Source: Flavobacterium solisilvae
Lineage (GTDB): Bacteria > Bacteroidota > Bacteroidia > Flavobacteriales > Flavobacteriaceae
Length of the DNA stretch: 50,057 nucleotides
NCBI RefSeq assembly: GCF_012911605.1
Contig: NZ_JAAMPT010000196.1
Location: 1-50,057, forward strand
Reading direction: 5' to 3'
A program made the position numbers and the translations under genes. Shown in pieces: positions 32,736-40,603 of this stretch. A model generated the notes under the pieces. That model saw only the letters and a program-made list of their open reading frames with translations, was not told where the DNA came from and searched no databases. Position 1 is the first letter of the stretch, and the number at the start of each line of letters is the position of its first letter.

Positions 32736-32885
32736 CTGATTGTTTATAATCCCCCGCTAGTTCAAACATCTTGCTCGTACCCGCAAACAAAGAAAACAAA
32801 CCTGTAACAATTCTTCGAAAAAAAAGTATTTATTGGTACGAGTGTAACGCTCGCACTAGCGATAAAAAATTGATGTTTTTACTAG

Positions 32886-32918
32886 AAACCTGACAGGTTT
32901 TAAAAACCTGTCAGGTTT
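32886..32918. repeat. CCTGACAGG palindrome (perfect 16-bp stem)
   Basis: The arms 32886-32901 and 32903-32918 are perfect reverse complements. It is a longer copy of the element at 30297-30328. It sits 6 bp from the stop of the RecD-like helicase. No T tract is evident on the minus strand, so its role as a terminator is doubtful. The rest of the 189-bp gap holds nothing I recognise. Confidence 0.85.
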
Positions 32919-32924
32919 AAGAAA

Positions 32925-34346
32925 TTACCCATCAAAACTCTCATCCTTAAACCCAATCAAATACAATTTATCCTTGGCTCGGGTAACGGCTGTGTACAAC
33001 CATCGAACGTAATCTACAGTAATTCCATCGGGTAAATAAGGTTGTTCGATAAAAACGGTGTTCCATTGTCCGCCTTGACTTTTGTGACACGTAATCGCAT
33101 AAGAGAATTTCACTTGCAAAGCGTTGAAATATTCGTTGTTTTTTACCTTTAGGAATTTACGGTATTGCGGTTCGCCTTCGTAGTCTTTCATCACTTCTTG
33201 ATACAAGGCATTGCTTTCTTCATAGGTTAATGACGGCGATTCGCTGGTAATGGTATCGAGTAATACAATGGTTTCAAATGGTTTTTGGTTTGGATAATCA
33301 ACCATTCTAATTTTGACTTTGGCAAACTTAAATCCGTATAATTCCACAAACTTAAAGATTTCCAAAACTTCTACAATATCGCCATTGGCAATAAATCCGG
33401 CTTCATCGGTTTCTTTGAGCCAAAAATAATTGTTCTTCACGACCATTAAATAATCGCCAACGGAAAGTTCGCTGTCTTTGTCCAAAATTCGGGTTCGGAT
33501 TTGCTGATTGTATTGGTTCGCTCGTTTATTGGAACGAACGATAAAACAGGTATCTTCAATACTGTAATTGCTGTAAGCACTTTGAATAGCATCTTGAATA
33601 TCATAACCATCGGTTAAGCGAACGATGTCTTTAAAACCTTTTACCTTAAACTGAATATCGGTTAAAAAGGTTTCTTTGAGTAATTCGCGCAATTGCGTTG
33701 CATTATACAAAATCCCCGATTTTTCTTCCTGACGCATTACTTCGTCTAACTCAATGGACAGCACGGTTTTATCATAATGCAAAGCCAAACTATCGGTATC
33801 CAATGCTGGGCTAACTTCCATTTGAACTGGTGGCAACTGCGCCGTATCGCCAAGCAAAATCATTTTGCAATTTTGACCATTATAAATATAAAAAATCAAA
33901 TCGTCGAGCAACGAACCGTTTTCATACAGTTTCGAATCGGCAGCAACATCCGAAATCATCGAAGCTTCATCGACTATAAAAATGGTATTCTTGAATTTAT
34001 TGGCTTGCGTAGTAAACGAAACACCGCCACCTTTTCCTTTTTTGGGAAAATAAATCCGTTTGTGAATGGTAAAAGCGGGTTTATTGGAATAATTTGCAAT
34101 GACTTTTGCCGCACGACCAGTTGGTGCTAGCAAAACCGCTTTCATATTAATATCGTTCAAACTATTAACAATGGTAGAAATCACTGTTGTTTTTCCCGTT
34201 CCGGCATAACCTTTCAAGACAAATATTTGCTCATCATTTTTATCCGTTAAAAACTCGGAAATCATCTGAAAAAAAACATTCTGCTTCAAAGTGGGCTGAA
34301 ACGGGAATTTATTTTTCAAAATACTGTAAAACTGATGTGGAAGCAT
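32925..34346 (-). CDS. RecD-like (UvrD/TraA-type) ATP-dependent helicase
   Basis: 473 residues. Walker A FVLKGYAGTGKTTVISTIVN near residue 42; Walker B IFIVDEASMISD near 130; motif III GDTAQLPPVQ near 165; then the C-terminal RecA lobe with SYAITCHKSQGGQWNTVFIE (motifs V-VI) and VRWLYTAVTRAKDKLYLIGF. This is superfamily 1B, RecD/TraA type, without a nuclease domain. The TTG at 34376 lies inside the -7 box (34374-34381); the ATG at 34346 is therefore the start. It probably acts in repair or fork processing as a 5'-3' helicase. Confidence 0.88.
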   Translation of the reverse strand: MLPHQFYSILKNKFPFQPTLKQNVFFQMISEFLTDKNDEQIFVLKGYAGTGKTTVISTIVNSLNDINMKAVLLAPTGRAAKVIANYSNKPAFTIHKRIYFPKKGKGGGVSFTTQANKFKNTIFIVDEASMISDVAADSKLYENGSLLDDLIFYIYNGQNCKMILLGDTAQLPPVQMEVSPALDTDSLALHYDKTVLSIELDEVMRQEEKSGILYNATQLRELLKETFLTDIQFKVKGFKDIVRLTDGYDIQDAIQSAYSNYSIEDTCFIVRSNKRANQYNQQIRTRILDKDSELSVGDYLMVVKNNYFWLKETDEAGFIANGDIVEVLEIFKFVELYGFKFAKVKIRMVDYPNQKPFETIVLLDTITSESPSLTYEESNALYQEVMKDYEGEPQYRKFLKVKNNEYFNALQVKFSYAITCHKSQGGQWNTVFIEQPYLPDGITVDYVRWLYTAVTRAKDKLYLIGFKDESFDG

Positions 34347-34373
34347 TAAAAGGCTTTGTTTTTTTTTTGAGTT

Positions 34374-34381
34374 CAAAGATA
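34374..34381 (-). promoter_or_regulatory. -7 box of the RecD-like helicase gene
   Basis: On the minus strand this reads TATCTTTG, matching TAnnTTTG. It overlaps the frame's first TTG, which excludes that codon as start. Confidence 0.5.
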
Positions 34382-34434
34382 CTCATTGGAAATTAGAATT
34401 CAGAAATTAGAAATTAGAATTTGAGTTTTTTATC

Positions 34435-34527
34435 TAACCACGAAGTTCACAAAGAAGTCACAAAGTTTCACTAAGTAAAAAAGCTTTTTGTGTGCTTTGT
34501 GGAATAACTTTGTGAACTTTGTGGTTA
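34435..34527. repeat. Long hairpin of the ACCACRAAGTTCACAAAG type
   Basis: The 20-bp arms (34435-34454 with 34508-34527) match at 19 of 20 positions. A second, inner pair of CACAAAG/CTTTGTG words lies between. I remember this word (ACCACAAAGTTCACAAAG) as frequent between Flavobacterium genes. Its right arm overlaps the -7 box TAAATTTG (34526-34533) of the DUF3822 gene. Confidence 0.8.
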
Positions 34528-34533
34528 AATTTG
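34526..34533 (+). promoter_or_regulatory. -7 box of the DUF3822/rsmD operon
   Basis: TAAATTTG, a TAnnTTTG match, 24 bp before the ATG at 34558 and overlapping the right arm of the hairpin 34435-34527. Confidence 0.4.
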
Positions 34534-34557
34534 TAAGTTTGCCTTTTCTATAAATTT

Positions 34558-35370
34558 ATGTGGCAAAACACCAGCGTTATCGATAAAATGTACCGAAAAT
34601 TGACGGTTCAGGTTTCACTGAACGGTTTGTCGTTTGCTACTTTTGATACGCTGACCAATAAGCCACTGGTTATTCAAAAAATAACGTTAGGAAAGTTTGA
34701 AAAAAACACACGCATCGAAGATTTATTTAATGATGCATTCCTGAAATATCCCGAACTCAAAGCTGGCTATGACGAAGTGGTAATTATTCACAGCAATAAT
34801 TTATCGACTTTTGTTCCCACAGCATTGTTTGACGAAGAATATTTAGGCAGTTATCTTCAGTTTAATACCAAGGTTTTTGAAACCGATTTTTTTGCGTTTG
34901 ACCAATTGGAAAAACATGAAATGAATAATGTTTACATTCCGTATGTGAACATGAATAACTTTTTTATCGATCAGTTTGGTTCGTTTGATTACAAACATGC
35001 CAATACTATTTTGGTGGAAAAATTATTGGATCTTTCGAGAAATAACGACGAAAGAAAAATGTTTGTTCACGTGAGCGAAACGCATTTTGAAATTATAGTC
35101 ATCCGAAACCAAAAATTGGAACTATACAATTCATTTGATTATAAAACGCCCGAAGATTTTATTTACTACATTCTTTTTGCGGCAGAACAATTGCACTTAA
35201 ATCCAGAGCATTTTAAATTGGAATTATTAGGCAACATCAACGAAGAAAGTCCGCTGTTTCAAATGGCATTCAAATATGTTCGAAATGTTTCTTTATTCAA
35301 TGTGAATTTTATTTTCAATTCCTTTTCCGAAGCTGAAAACCGCGAACATTTTATATTACTTCATTCATGA
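34558..35370 (+). CDS. DUF3822 family protein
   Basis: 270 residues of the DUF3822 family, found in Bacteroidota next to rsmD. The two halves (1-130 and 140-270) look like a duplicated actin-like (ASKHA) fold: KLTVQVSLNGLSFATFDTLT in the first, and KMFVHVSETHFEIIVIRNQK in the second. No enzymatic motif is visible and the role is unknown. It overlaps rsmD by 4 bp (ATGA), so it is translationally coupled to it. Cytoplasmic. Confidence 0.82.
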   Translation: MWQNTSVIDKMYRKLTVQVSLNGLSFATFDTLTNKPLVIQKITLGKFEKNTRIEDLFNDAFLKYPELKAGYDEVVIIHSNNLSTFVPTALFDEEYLGSYLQFNTKVFETDFFAFDQLEKHEMNNVYIPYVNMNNFFIDQFGSFDYKHANTILVEKLLDLSRNNDERKMFVHVSETHFEIIVIRNQKLELYNSFDYKTPEDFIYYILFAAEQLHLNPEHFKLELLGNINEESPLFQMAFKYVRNVSLFNVNFIFNSFSEAENREHFILLHS

Positions 35371-35951
35371 GAATCATTTCCGGAAAATACAAAGGTAGAC
35401 GAATAATGCCACCCAAAAATCTTCCTGTTCGTCCAACGACCGATATGAGCAAAGAAGCATTATTCAATGTGTTGAACAATCATTTCAATTTCTCGGAACT
35501 GAAAATTTTGGAACTTTTTGCCGGAACTGGAAGCATTAGTTATGAATTTGCTTCGCGTGGTTGTACTCCTATTTTATGTGTTGACGGCGATATGGGTTGT
35601 GTAAACTTCATCAAGAAAACTGCCAAAGAATTTGACTTTGACATTACGGCATTAAAAAGTGATGTTTTTAAATTCTTAGAAAAACACACCGGAAACTACG
35701 ACATTATTTTTGCCGATCCGCCGTATGGAATGGAGCAAAAGGAATTCGAAAAAATCGTCGAACTTATTTTTGAAAACGAACTTCTGGACGAAGAAGGAAT
35801 GCTTGTTGTAGAACATTCTAAATATACCAAACTGGATCAAATGAGTAATTTTTCTTTTCAAAAAAGTTATGGAGGTTCTGTTTTTTCTTTCTTTGAGTTC
35901 GAAATAGAAGATGAAAATGAGGATGAGGATTTAGAAGGTGAAGAAGAGTAA
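35367..35951 (+). CDS. rsmD: 16S rRNA (guanine(966)-N2)-methyltransferase RsmD
   Basis: A 194-residue Rossmann methyltransferase. MRIISGKYKGRRIMPPKNLP and RPTTDMSKEALFNVLNNHFN at the start are the RsmD signature. SAM motif I is LELFAGTGSISYEFASRG near 45. Motif IV is FADPPYGMEQKEFE near 113. It methylates G966 of 16S rRNA. The acidic C-terminal tail (EDENEDEDLEGEEE) is an unusual extension of about 15 residues. Coupled to the DUF3822 gene. Confidence 0.95.
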   Translation: MRIISGKYKGRRIMPPKNLPVRPTTDMSKEALFNVLNNHFNFSELKILELFAGTGSISYEFASRGCTPILCVDGDMGCVNFIKKTAKEFDFDITALKSDVFKFLEKHTGNYDIIFADPPYGMEQKEFEKIVELIFENELLDEEGMLVVEHSKYTKLDQMSNFSFQKSYGGSVFSFFEFEIEDENEDEDLEGEEE

Positions 35952-35991
35952 AATCATTTTATCCTTACTTAGTTTTTAATGACAATTTTTA

Positions 35992-36108
35992 GTCAGTTCA
36001 AGTGATTTTTGAAAAAAATCGTATCGAGAACAAGAAAAATTTCATTAAAAACGGGTTCTCGATACATTTTTTGTTCCGTTTCTCTACACAAAAAATACTC
36101 GAACTGAC
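35992..36108. repeat. Nested palindromic element (GTCAGTTC / GTATCGAGAAC)
   Basis: Imperfect outer arms of the type GTCAGTTC-AGT enclose an 11-bp perfect inner stem (36021-36031 with 36055-36065, GTATCGAGAAC). The outer left arm edge is accurate to a few bases. I remember GTTCTCGATAC/GTCAGTTCGAGT as an interspersed element in Flavobacterium. T residues after the inner stem could make it act as a terminator for rsmD. Confidence 0.65.
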
Positions 36109-36135
36109 GATTTAACACTCACAACCAAAAAGTTG

Positions 36136-36276
36136 TTACTTTATCCTTCCTAGATTTTCGTCAATACTTTTCTCTTTAAATTCTGAATTTTTTATTTCTA
36201 CTTTTTTATCTTCATAGGTAATATAACTTGACACTAACACAAGTAAAAAAATAGCAAGGGCAACAACTAATTTCAT
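36136..36276 (-). CDS. 46-residue membrane or exported miniprotein
   Basis: An ATG at 36276 begins a frame that reads MKLVVALAIFLLVLVSSYIT, followed by a charged tail (YEDKKVEIKNSEFKEKS) and ends in TAA. It is a single N-terminal membrane helix or signal sequence plus a soluble end. There is no overlap with other genes and it has its own intergenic space. It is divergent from the histidine kinase gene. No homologue is known to me, so it is a plausible but unproven gene. The DNA around it (35952-36135 and 36277-36399) contains only the palindrome and promoter elements. Confidence 0.45.
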   Translation of the reverse strand: MKLVVALAIFLLVLVSSYITYEDKKVEIKNSEFKEKSIDENLGRIK

Positions 36277-36374
36277 AATTTTTTATTTGCCACAAAATTG
36301 TTTCAATAATTCATTAGCCTAAGTTAATTAGAGGTTAATCGACGGTTAAAAGTTTTAATTTGAAACAAATGCAT

Positions 36375-36382
36375 TATTTTTG
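36375..36382 (+). promoter_or_regulatory. -7 box of the two-component operon
   Basis: TATTTTTG, matching TAnnTTTG, 17 bp before the kinase ATG. Confidence 0.4.
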
Positions 36383-36399
36383 ACATTCATTTACATTAT

Positions 36400-37758
36400 A
36401 TGAAGAAAAAAATAAATCTGTTAATTGGTTTTTCAGCACTGATATTGTTGCTGCTTTGTGCGATTCAGGTTTATTTGGTCAAAACTGCCTATGACTATAA
36501 AGTAGAACAATTTCATACCGAAGTAAAAGAAAAAATTGGCAACATTACTAATAATTATACCGAACTTGATTCTAGTGTTTTCCTAAAAAAAGATGCACTT
36601 TATAAAAGTTTATTGGAAAAAATAATTCATAACAAAAGTTACCGTTACAACGTTAAAAATGATTTGTTAGCCAATGAATATCGGGATATTTTAACGCTAC
36701 GTTTAAGAGAAAAACTAAATAAAGAATTTCCCGAAAGCGAAATTAATTTTGCCGTTGTCGTTAATAAATTCATTGTCTTCAACAACACTACCGAAACCGA
36801 TACTGTTTTTTCTGAAAAACCGACAATAGAAAATTCCATTTATGGCGATTTAGCTTCGCTGGACAATGCTTTTTTAGTCCGAAATTATATTGGAACAACC
36901 AGCGGAATTCGAAATGATGACTACAAACTATTAACGGAAGATTGCTTGTATGTTTCGGTTCACAACATGGAGCAAATTATTTTAGGTAGAATGACTTCGA
37001 TACTTGCTTTGGCTATTTTTTCGATGGTGGTTTTGATAAGTCTTTTTGTCATTACTATAAAATCATTAATCAAACAGAAAAAAGTAAGCGATGTCAAAAC
37101 CGATTTTATCAACAATATCACTCACGAATTAAAAACACCTTTAACCACATTAAGCGTTTCAACCAAAATGCTTTCCCGTCAAGAAGTGAAAGAAAATGAA
37201 GCCGTTTTTAATAATTTAATCAATACCGTTGAACGTCAAAACAACCGTTTGCAAAACATTATTGATCAAGTGATGAGTAATTCTCTAGGATTTGAAGAAA
37301 TCGAATTACAAAAAGAAAAACTAAAACCTCATTCGCTACTAAAAAGTATAATTTCTGATTTCAATTTAGCCTATCCAACTATTGGAATTCAAACTATTTT
37401 TGACCAATCCGAAATTGCATTGACGTTAGATAAATTTCATTTAACAACAGCTGTTACCAATGTTTTGGAAAATGCTGTAAAATATGGTTGCAACAATATC
37501 ACTATTAGTACCAAAAACGAAAACGGACATTTTCAAATCAGCATTCAAGATGATGGTATTGGAATTTCAAAACAAAAACAACATTTGCTATTTGAAAAAT
37601 TCTATCGTGTAGAACAAGGCAATTTGCACAATACCAAAGGACTTGGATTGGGTTTATATTATGTAGATCAAATTGTAAAAGCACATAAAGGTTCGGTTAA
37701 TGTCATGAGCGAATTAGGAAAAGGCGCTTCATTTACTATCAGTTTACCAACTGCTTAA
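36400..37758 (+). CDS. Sensor histidine kinase
   Basis: 452 residues. Membrane helices at about 7-27 and 195-220 flank a periplasmic sensor domain of about 165 residues with no recognised fold. The H box ITHELKTPLTTLSVSTKML near 240 carries the phosphorylated His, the N box is VLENAVKYG near 350, and the G boxes are DDGIGISK and KGLGLGLYYV. There is no HAMP domain. It is partner of the OmpR-type regulator 3 bp downstream, and resembles the RprX group of Bacteroidota. The signal is unknown. Confidence 0.9.
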   Translation: MKKKINLLIGFSALILLLLCAIQVYLVKTAYDYKVEQFHTEVKEKIGNITNNYTELDSSVFLKKDALYKSLLEKIIHNKSYRYNVKNDLLANEYRDILTLRLREKLNKEFPESEINFAVVVNKFIVFNNTTETDTVFSEKPTIENSIYGDLASLDNAFLVRNYIGTTSGIRNDDYKLLTEDCLYVSVHNMEQIILGRMTSILALAIFSMVVLISLFVITIKSLIKQKKVSDVKTDFINNITHELKTPLTTLSVSTKMLSRQEVKENEAVFNNLINTVERQNNRLQNIIDQVMSNSLGFEEIELQKEKLKPHSLLKSIISDFNLAYPTIGIQTIFDQSEIALTLDKFHLTTAVTNVLENAVKYGCNNITISTKNENGHFQISIQDDGIGISKQKQHLLFEKFYRVEQGNLHNTKGLGLGLYYVDQIVKAHKGSVNVMSELGKGASFTISLPTA

Positions 37759-37761
37759 CCT

Positions 37762-38460
37762 ATGAAAAAAGTACTTTTAGCCGAAGACGATGTTGATTTT
37801 GCTAATGTATTGAAGCAATATCTGGAAATTCATCAGTTTGAAATTTATTGGGCAAAAGACGGTGAAGATGCTTGGCAGGCTTTCAATAAAAACTACTTTG
37901 ACATTTGCATTTTTGATGTGATGATGCCTAAAATTGACGGATTTACGTTAGCCGAAAAATGCGTAGAACTAAAACCTGAAATTCCTTTTTTATTCCTAAC
38001 TGCACGAAATCAAAGTGAAGACAAAATCAAAGGACTAAAACTTGGTGCCGATGATTATATTGTCAAACCATTTGAAGCCGATGAATTGGTTTTGCGTTTG
38101 ACTAATATTTTAAAACGAACTTCACGACAAAAACCATTGGACGTAATTCAAAATGACATTCAAATTGGCTTGTACCTTTTTGACACCAAACGCTTGGAGT
38201 TAAGAACCGAAAACAGCAAACAACAACTCACGGAGAAAGAAGCAGCTTTGCTCACTTTTTTGTTCCAAAACAAAAATCAATTATTAAAACGTGAAGAAAT
38301 ATTACGTTCCGTTTGGAATAATGAAGATTATTTTTCCGGTCGAAGTATGGACGTTTACATCAGTAAATTGCGGAAATATTTTGCTGATGATAAAACTATT
38401 TCGATAGAAAGCATTCGAAATATTGGTTTGGAGTTTAAAACAAAAAAAGCAGACCTGTAA
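37762..38460 (+). CDS. OmpR/PhoB-family response regulator
   Basis: 232 residues. The receiver domain has D9/D10, phospho-acceptor D52 in ICIFDVMMPKIDGF and Lys in DDYIVKPF. The C-terminal winged helix has LTEKEAALLTFLFQNKNQLL near 155 and GRSMDVYISKLRKYF. It is paired with the upstream kinase (3 bp). The last four codons and the stop lie on top of the 3' end of rnpB on the other strand (38449-38460), so both transcripts overlap there. Confidence 0.92.
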   Translation: MKKVLLAEDDVDFANVLKQYLEIHQFEIYWAKDGEDAWQAFNKNYFDICIFDVMMPKIDGFTLAEKCVELKPEIPFLFLTARNQSEDKIKGLKLGADDYIVKPFEADELVLRLTNILKRTSRQKPLDVIQNDIQIGLYLFDTKRLELRTENSKQQLTEKEAALLTFLFQNKNQLLKREEILRSVWNNEDYFSGRSMDVYISKLRKYFADDKTISIESIRNIGLEFKTKKADL

Positions 38461-38741
38461 GCCGGATTCTGTATTCGCCGAAACGAACCCTTATCATTTA
38501 TCTAGTTCCGCAATTACTCACGGAATCAATCTTCCTACCCTTCGACAACGGACGAGTAACCCTTAAATGTCGATATACTTGGAATTTCACCGCATAGAGT
38601 TTACATGGTTTCACTACAGCCGAACTGTACATACTTTCTGTTGCACTTGTCCTCGCCTTTCGACGGTTGGGCGTTACCCAATATGCTACTCTTTGGTGTC
38701 CGGACTTTCCTTCCGCCAAGGCGGACGATAAGGCGGTCTGC
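38449..38741 (-). ncRNA. rnpB: RNase P RNA (M1 RNA)
   Basis: The minus strand contains the conserved RNase P RNA blocks: GGAAAGTCCGGACACC (CR-I) near the 5' end, the CR-V segment ACAGAATCCGGCTTACAG near the 3' end, and internal GAGGACAAGTGCAACAGAAA. P1 is formed by GCAGACC (38741-38735) and GGTCTGC (38455-38449). About 293 nt long. Downstream on the minus strand a T run within the regulator gene should end transcription. The -7 box is at 38746-38753. This catalytic RNA removes 5' leaders from pre-tRNAs. Confidence 0.95.
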
Positions 38742-38745
38742 GTGG

Positions 38746-38753
38746 CAAAGGTA
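38746..38753 (-). promoter_or_regulatory. -7 box of rnpB
   Basis: On the minus strand this reads TACCTTTG, matching TAnnTTTG, 5 bp upstream of the deduced RNA 5' end at 38741. The -33 region falls in the ATATTAG tandem repeat. Confidence 0.6.
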
Positions 38754-38755
38754 GA

Positions 38756-38783
38756 ATATTAGATATTAGATATTAGATATTAG
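38756..38783. repeat. ATATTAG tandem repeat in front of rnpB
   Basis: The 7-bp unit ATATTAG is present four times exactly, followed by a decayed fifth copy. It occupies the -33 region of the rnpB promoter and lies before the divergent gene at 38816. Confidence 0.85.
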
Positions 38784-38815
38784 ATTAGATTTTTTATCTT
38801 TAAAGAAAATATATC

Positions 38816-39442
38816 ATGAAAATAAAGTTTTCGTTTTTCTTTTCACTTCTACACATAATTAACTCTTTTGCTTGTGATTGTCCACCAATTAAAAAAAAGA
38901 ATATTGTTGAAAATGGTATAAAAAATTATGATTTAGTGTTTTATGGTGAAGTAATAAAATCAGACACTATAAATGAAACATACTCTTTTAAAGTTATTGA
39001 TTTTTTCAAAGGTAAAGTAAATGGAAAGTATATAGAAGGAAAAACTAATTCAAATTGCTCAATTCTCCCTAAGAAAGGCGATTTGTGGATTGTTTACACA
39101 GAAATAAATAACGATAGTTATATTGACTTAAGTATTTGTAGCCCTTCTCAGTCTTTTGAATATGGATTAGGATTTGCTATTCCGCCACCACCAAGACCTA
39201 AATTGATTGATGATAAAAATATTTTAGCTTTAGAAATAGGATTGAATTTGCAAGAATATAAAAATGAAAACCTAAAAACATTCATATATCAACTCGAAAA
39301 ACTAAGACAATACAAACAAAATCAGAATGCTGTTTCTGAAAATATGAAAAATGATTTCTATCAAAAAATACTAATTGTATCTTTAATAGTTAATGCAATC
39401 TTGTTTTTAATCCTTATTTTCGTTTTGATAAAAAGAAAATAA
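38816..39442 (+). CDS. Exported, membrane-anchored protein of unknown function
   Basis: 208 residues. A signal peptide (MKIKFSFFFSLLHIINSFAC) leads into CDCPP. The body (residues 22-130) has the spaced cysteines and DLVFYGEVIKSDTINETYSF, resembling a TIMP/NTR-like beta-barrel domain. A C-terminal membrane helix (ILIVSLIVNAILFLILIFVL) ends in IKRK. It should sit in the inner membrane with the domain outside. Function unknown; the NTR resemblance is only from the pattern. A near -7 box TATCTTTA is at 38795-38802. Confidence 0.7.
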   Translation: MKIKFSFFFSLLHIINSFACDCPPIKKKNIVENGIKNYDLVFYGEVIKSDTINETYSFKVIDFFKGKVNGKYIEGKTNSNCSILPKKGDLWIVYTEINNDSYIDLSICSPSQSFEYGLGFAIPPPPRPKLIDDKNILALEIGLNLQEYKNENLKTFIYQLEKLRQYKQNQNAVSENMKNDFYQKILIVSLIVNAILFLILIFVLIKRK

Positions 39443-39450
39443 TTTTTAAT

Positions 39451-39488
39451 AAGATATTTGATATCTAATATTTGATATTTGATATTTC
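39451..39488. repeat. ATATTTGAT-type short repeats before dnaX
   Basis: GATATTTGATAT words recur three times with small changes, and the upstream TTTG box of the dnaX promoter is formed inside this run. Confidence 0.5.
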
Positions 39489-39502
39489 AAAACCTATATT
39501 TG
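39471..39502 (+). promoter_or_regulatory. Promoter of dnaX
   Basis: TTTG (39471-39474), 20 bp, TATATTTG (39495-39502): a full consensus pair, 18 bp before the dnaX ATG. The upstream box is part of a TTTGATAT repeat. Confidence 0.65.
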
Positions 39503-39520
39503 TAATCCAATAAATTTCTA

Positions 39521-40603
39521 ATGGAACAATTTGTAGTATCAGCCCGAAAGTATCGTCCACAAACGTTTAAAGACGTTGTTGGACAACAAGCGATTACCAA
39601 TACTTTGCTGAATGCTATTGAAAACAACCATTTGGCGCAAGCCTTACTTTTTACTGGTCCAAGAGGTGTTGGAAAAACGACTTGTGCGAGAATTTTGGCT
39701 CGAAAAATCAATCAACCTGGTTATGATGATCCGTTTGAAGATTTTGCTTTCAACGTTTTTGAATTGGATGCTGCTTCAAACAATTCGGTTGATGATATCA
39801 GAAATTTGATTGACCAAGTTCGAATTCCGCCACAAACCGGACAATACAAAGTATATATTATTGACGAGGTTCATATGTTGTCTTCGGCGGCGTTTAATGC
39901 TTTCCTAAAAACATTAGAAGAACCACCAAAACATGCCATTTTTATTTTGGCAACGACCGAAAAACATAAAATCATTCCAACGATTTTATCACGTTGTCAG
40001 ATTTTTGATTTCAAACGTATTACAGTAAAAGATGCCAAAGAACATTTAGCCGAAGTTGCCAAAAGTCAAGATGTTGCGTTTGAAGATGATGCTTTGCACA
40101 TTATTGCCCAAAAAGCCGATGGTGCAATGCGTGATGCTTTGTCCATTTTTGACCGAGTAGTTTCTTATTGCGGCAATAATTTAACGCGTCAAGCCGTAAC
40201 TGAGAATTTGAACGTTCTTGATTATGAAACCTATACTCGAGTAACCGATTTGATTTTGGACAATAATATTCCCGAAGTTTTATTGGCTTACAACGAGATT
40301 TTGGCAAAAGGTTTTGACGGACATCATTTTATTGCTGGATTGGCTTCGCATTTCAGAGATGTTTTAGTGGCTAAAAATCCTGCGACACTTTCTTTATTGG
40401 AAGTTGGCGAACAAGCACAACGTTTGTATTTTGAACAAGCCAAAAAAGCATCTTCAGAATTTTTACTAAAAGGAATTGATTTAGCAAACGATTGTGATTT
40501 AAAATATAAAGTAAGCCAAAATCAGCGATTGCTGGTTGAACTTTGCTTGATGCAATTGTGCTCTGTCAACTTCGACGGAGAAAAAAAAAAGCTAACTTCA
40601 TAA
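39521..40603 (+). CDS. dnaX: DNA polymerase III gamma/tau, frame-0 (gamma-like) product
   Basis: 360 residues in frame 0. The clamp-loader ATPase has Walker A FTGPRGVGKTT at residues 45-54 and Walker B VYIIDEVHMLSSAAF near 111. The sensor region LATTEKHKIIPTILSRCQIF follows, and domain III ends around DLKYKVSQNQRLLVELCLM. The four zinc-module cysteines of E. coli DnaX are absent, as in Flavobacteria. After GEKKK the frame crosses ten A residues (40581-40590) and ends LTS at a TAA. The tau C-terminal part continues in frame -1. The product loads the sliding clamp. Confidence 0.92.
   Translation: MEQFVVSARKYRPQTFKDVVGQQAITNTLLNAIENNHLAQALLFTGPRGVGKTTCARILARKINQPGYDDPFEDFAFNVFELDAASNNSVDDIRNLIDQVRIPPQTGQYKVYIIDEVHMLSSAAFNAFLKTLEEPPKHAIFILATTEKHKIIPTILSRCQIFDFKRITVKDAKEHLAEVAKSQDVAFEDDALHIIAQKADGAMRDALSIFDRVVSYCGNNLTRQAVTENLNVLDYETYTRVTDLILDNNIPEVLLAYNEILAKGFDGHHFIAGLASHFRDVLVAKNPATLSLLEVGEQAQRLYFEQAKKASSEFLLKGIDLANDCDLKYKVSQNQRLLVELCLMQLCSVNFDGEKKKLTS
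40580..40603 (+). other. A10 slippage or frameshift site in dnaX
   Basis: G followed by ten A residues (40581-40590) and then GCTAACTTCATAA. Frame 0 stops 13 bases after the run. A -1 shift, or an added A in RNA, joins frame 0 to the open tau frame. Related flavobacterial DnaX proteins read through here, as I remember (GEKKK then NFIIPP), which needs eleven A residues. It is thus a real slippage site, a true one-base deletion, or a sequencing error. Confidence 0.8.

Noticed and set aside
32736..32885. Possible small RNA in the helicase-side gap
   Set aside because: Some short inverted words (GAGTGTAACGCTC) are present but no promoter or terminator to support a transcript.
38498..38719. 73-codon frame on the minus strand inside rnpB
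   Set aside because: It is the RNase P RNA read as protein; the conserved RNA blocks explain the sequence.
40543..40581. ATG at 40543 as an independent start of the tau-tail gene
   Set aside because: Those codons overlap conserved domain III of DnaX in frame 0; a separate protein starting there is improbable.
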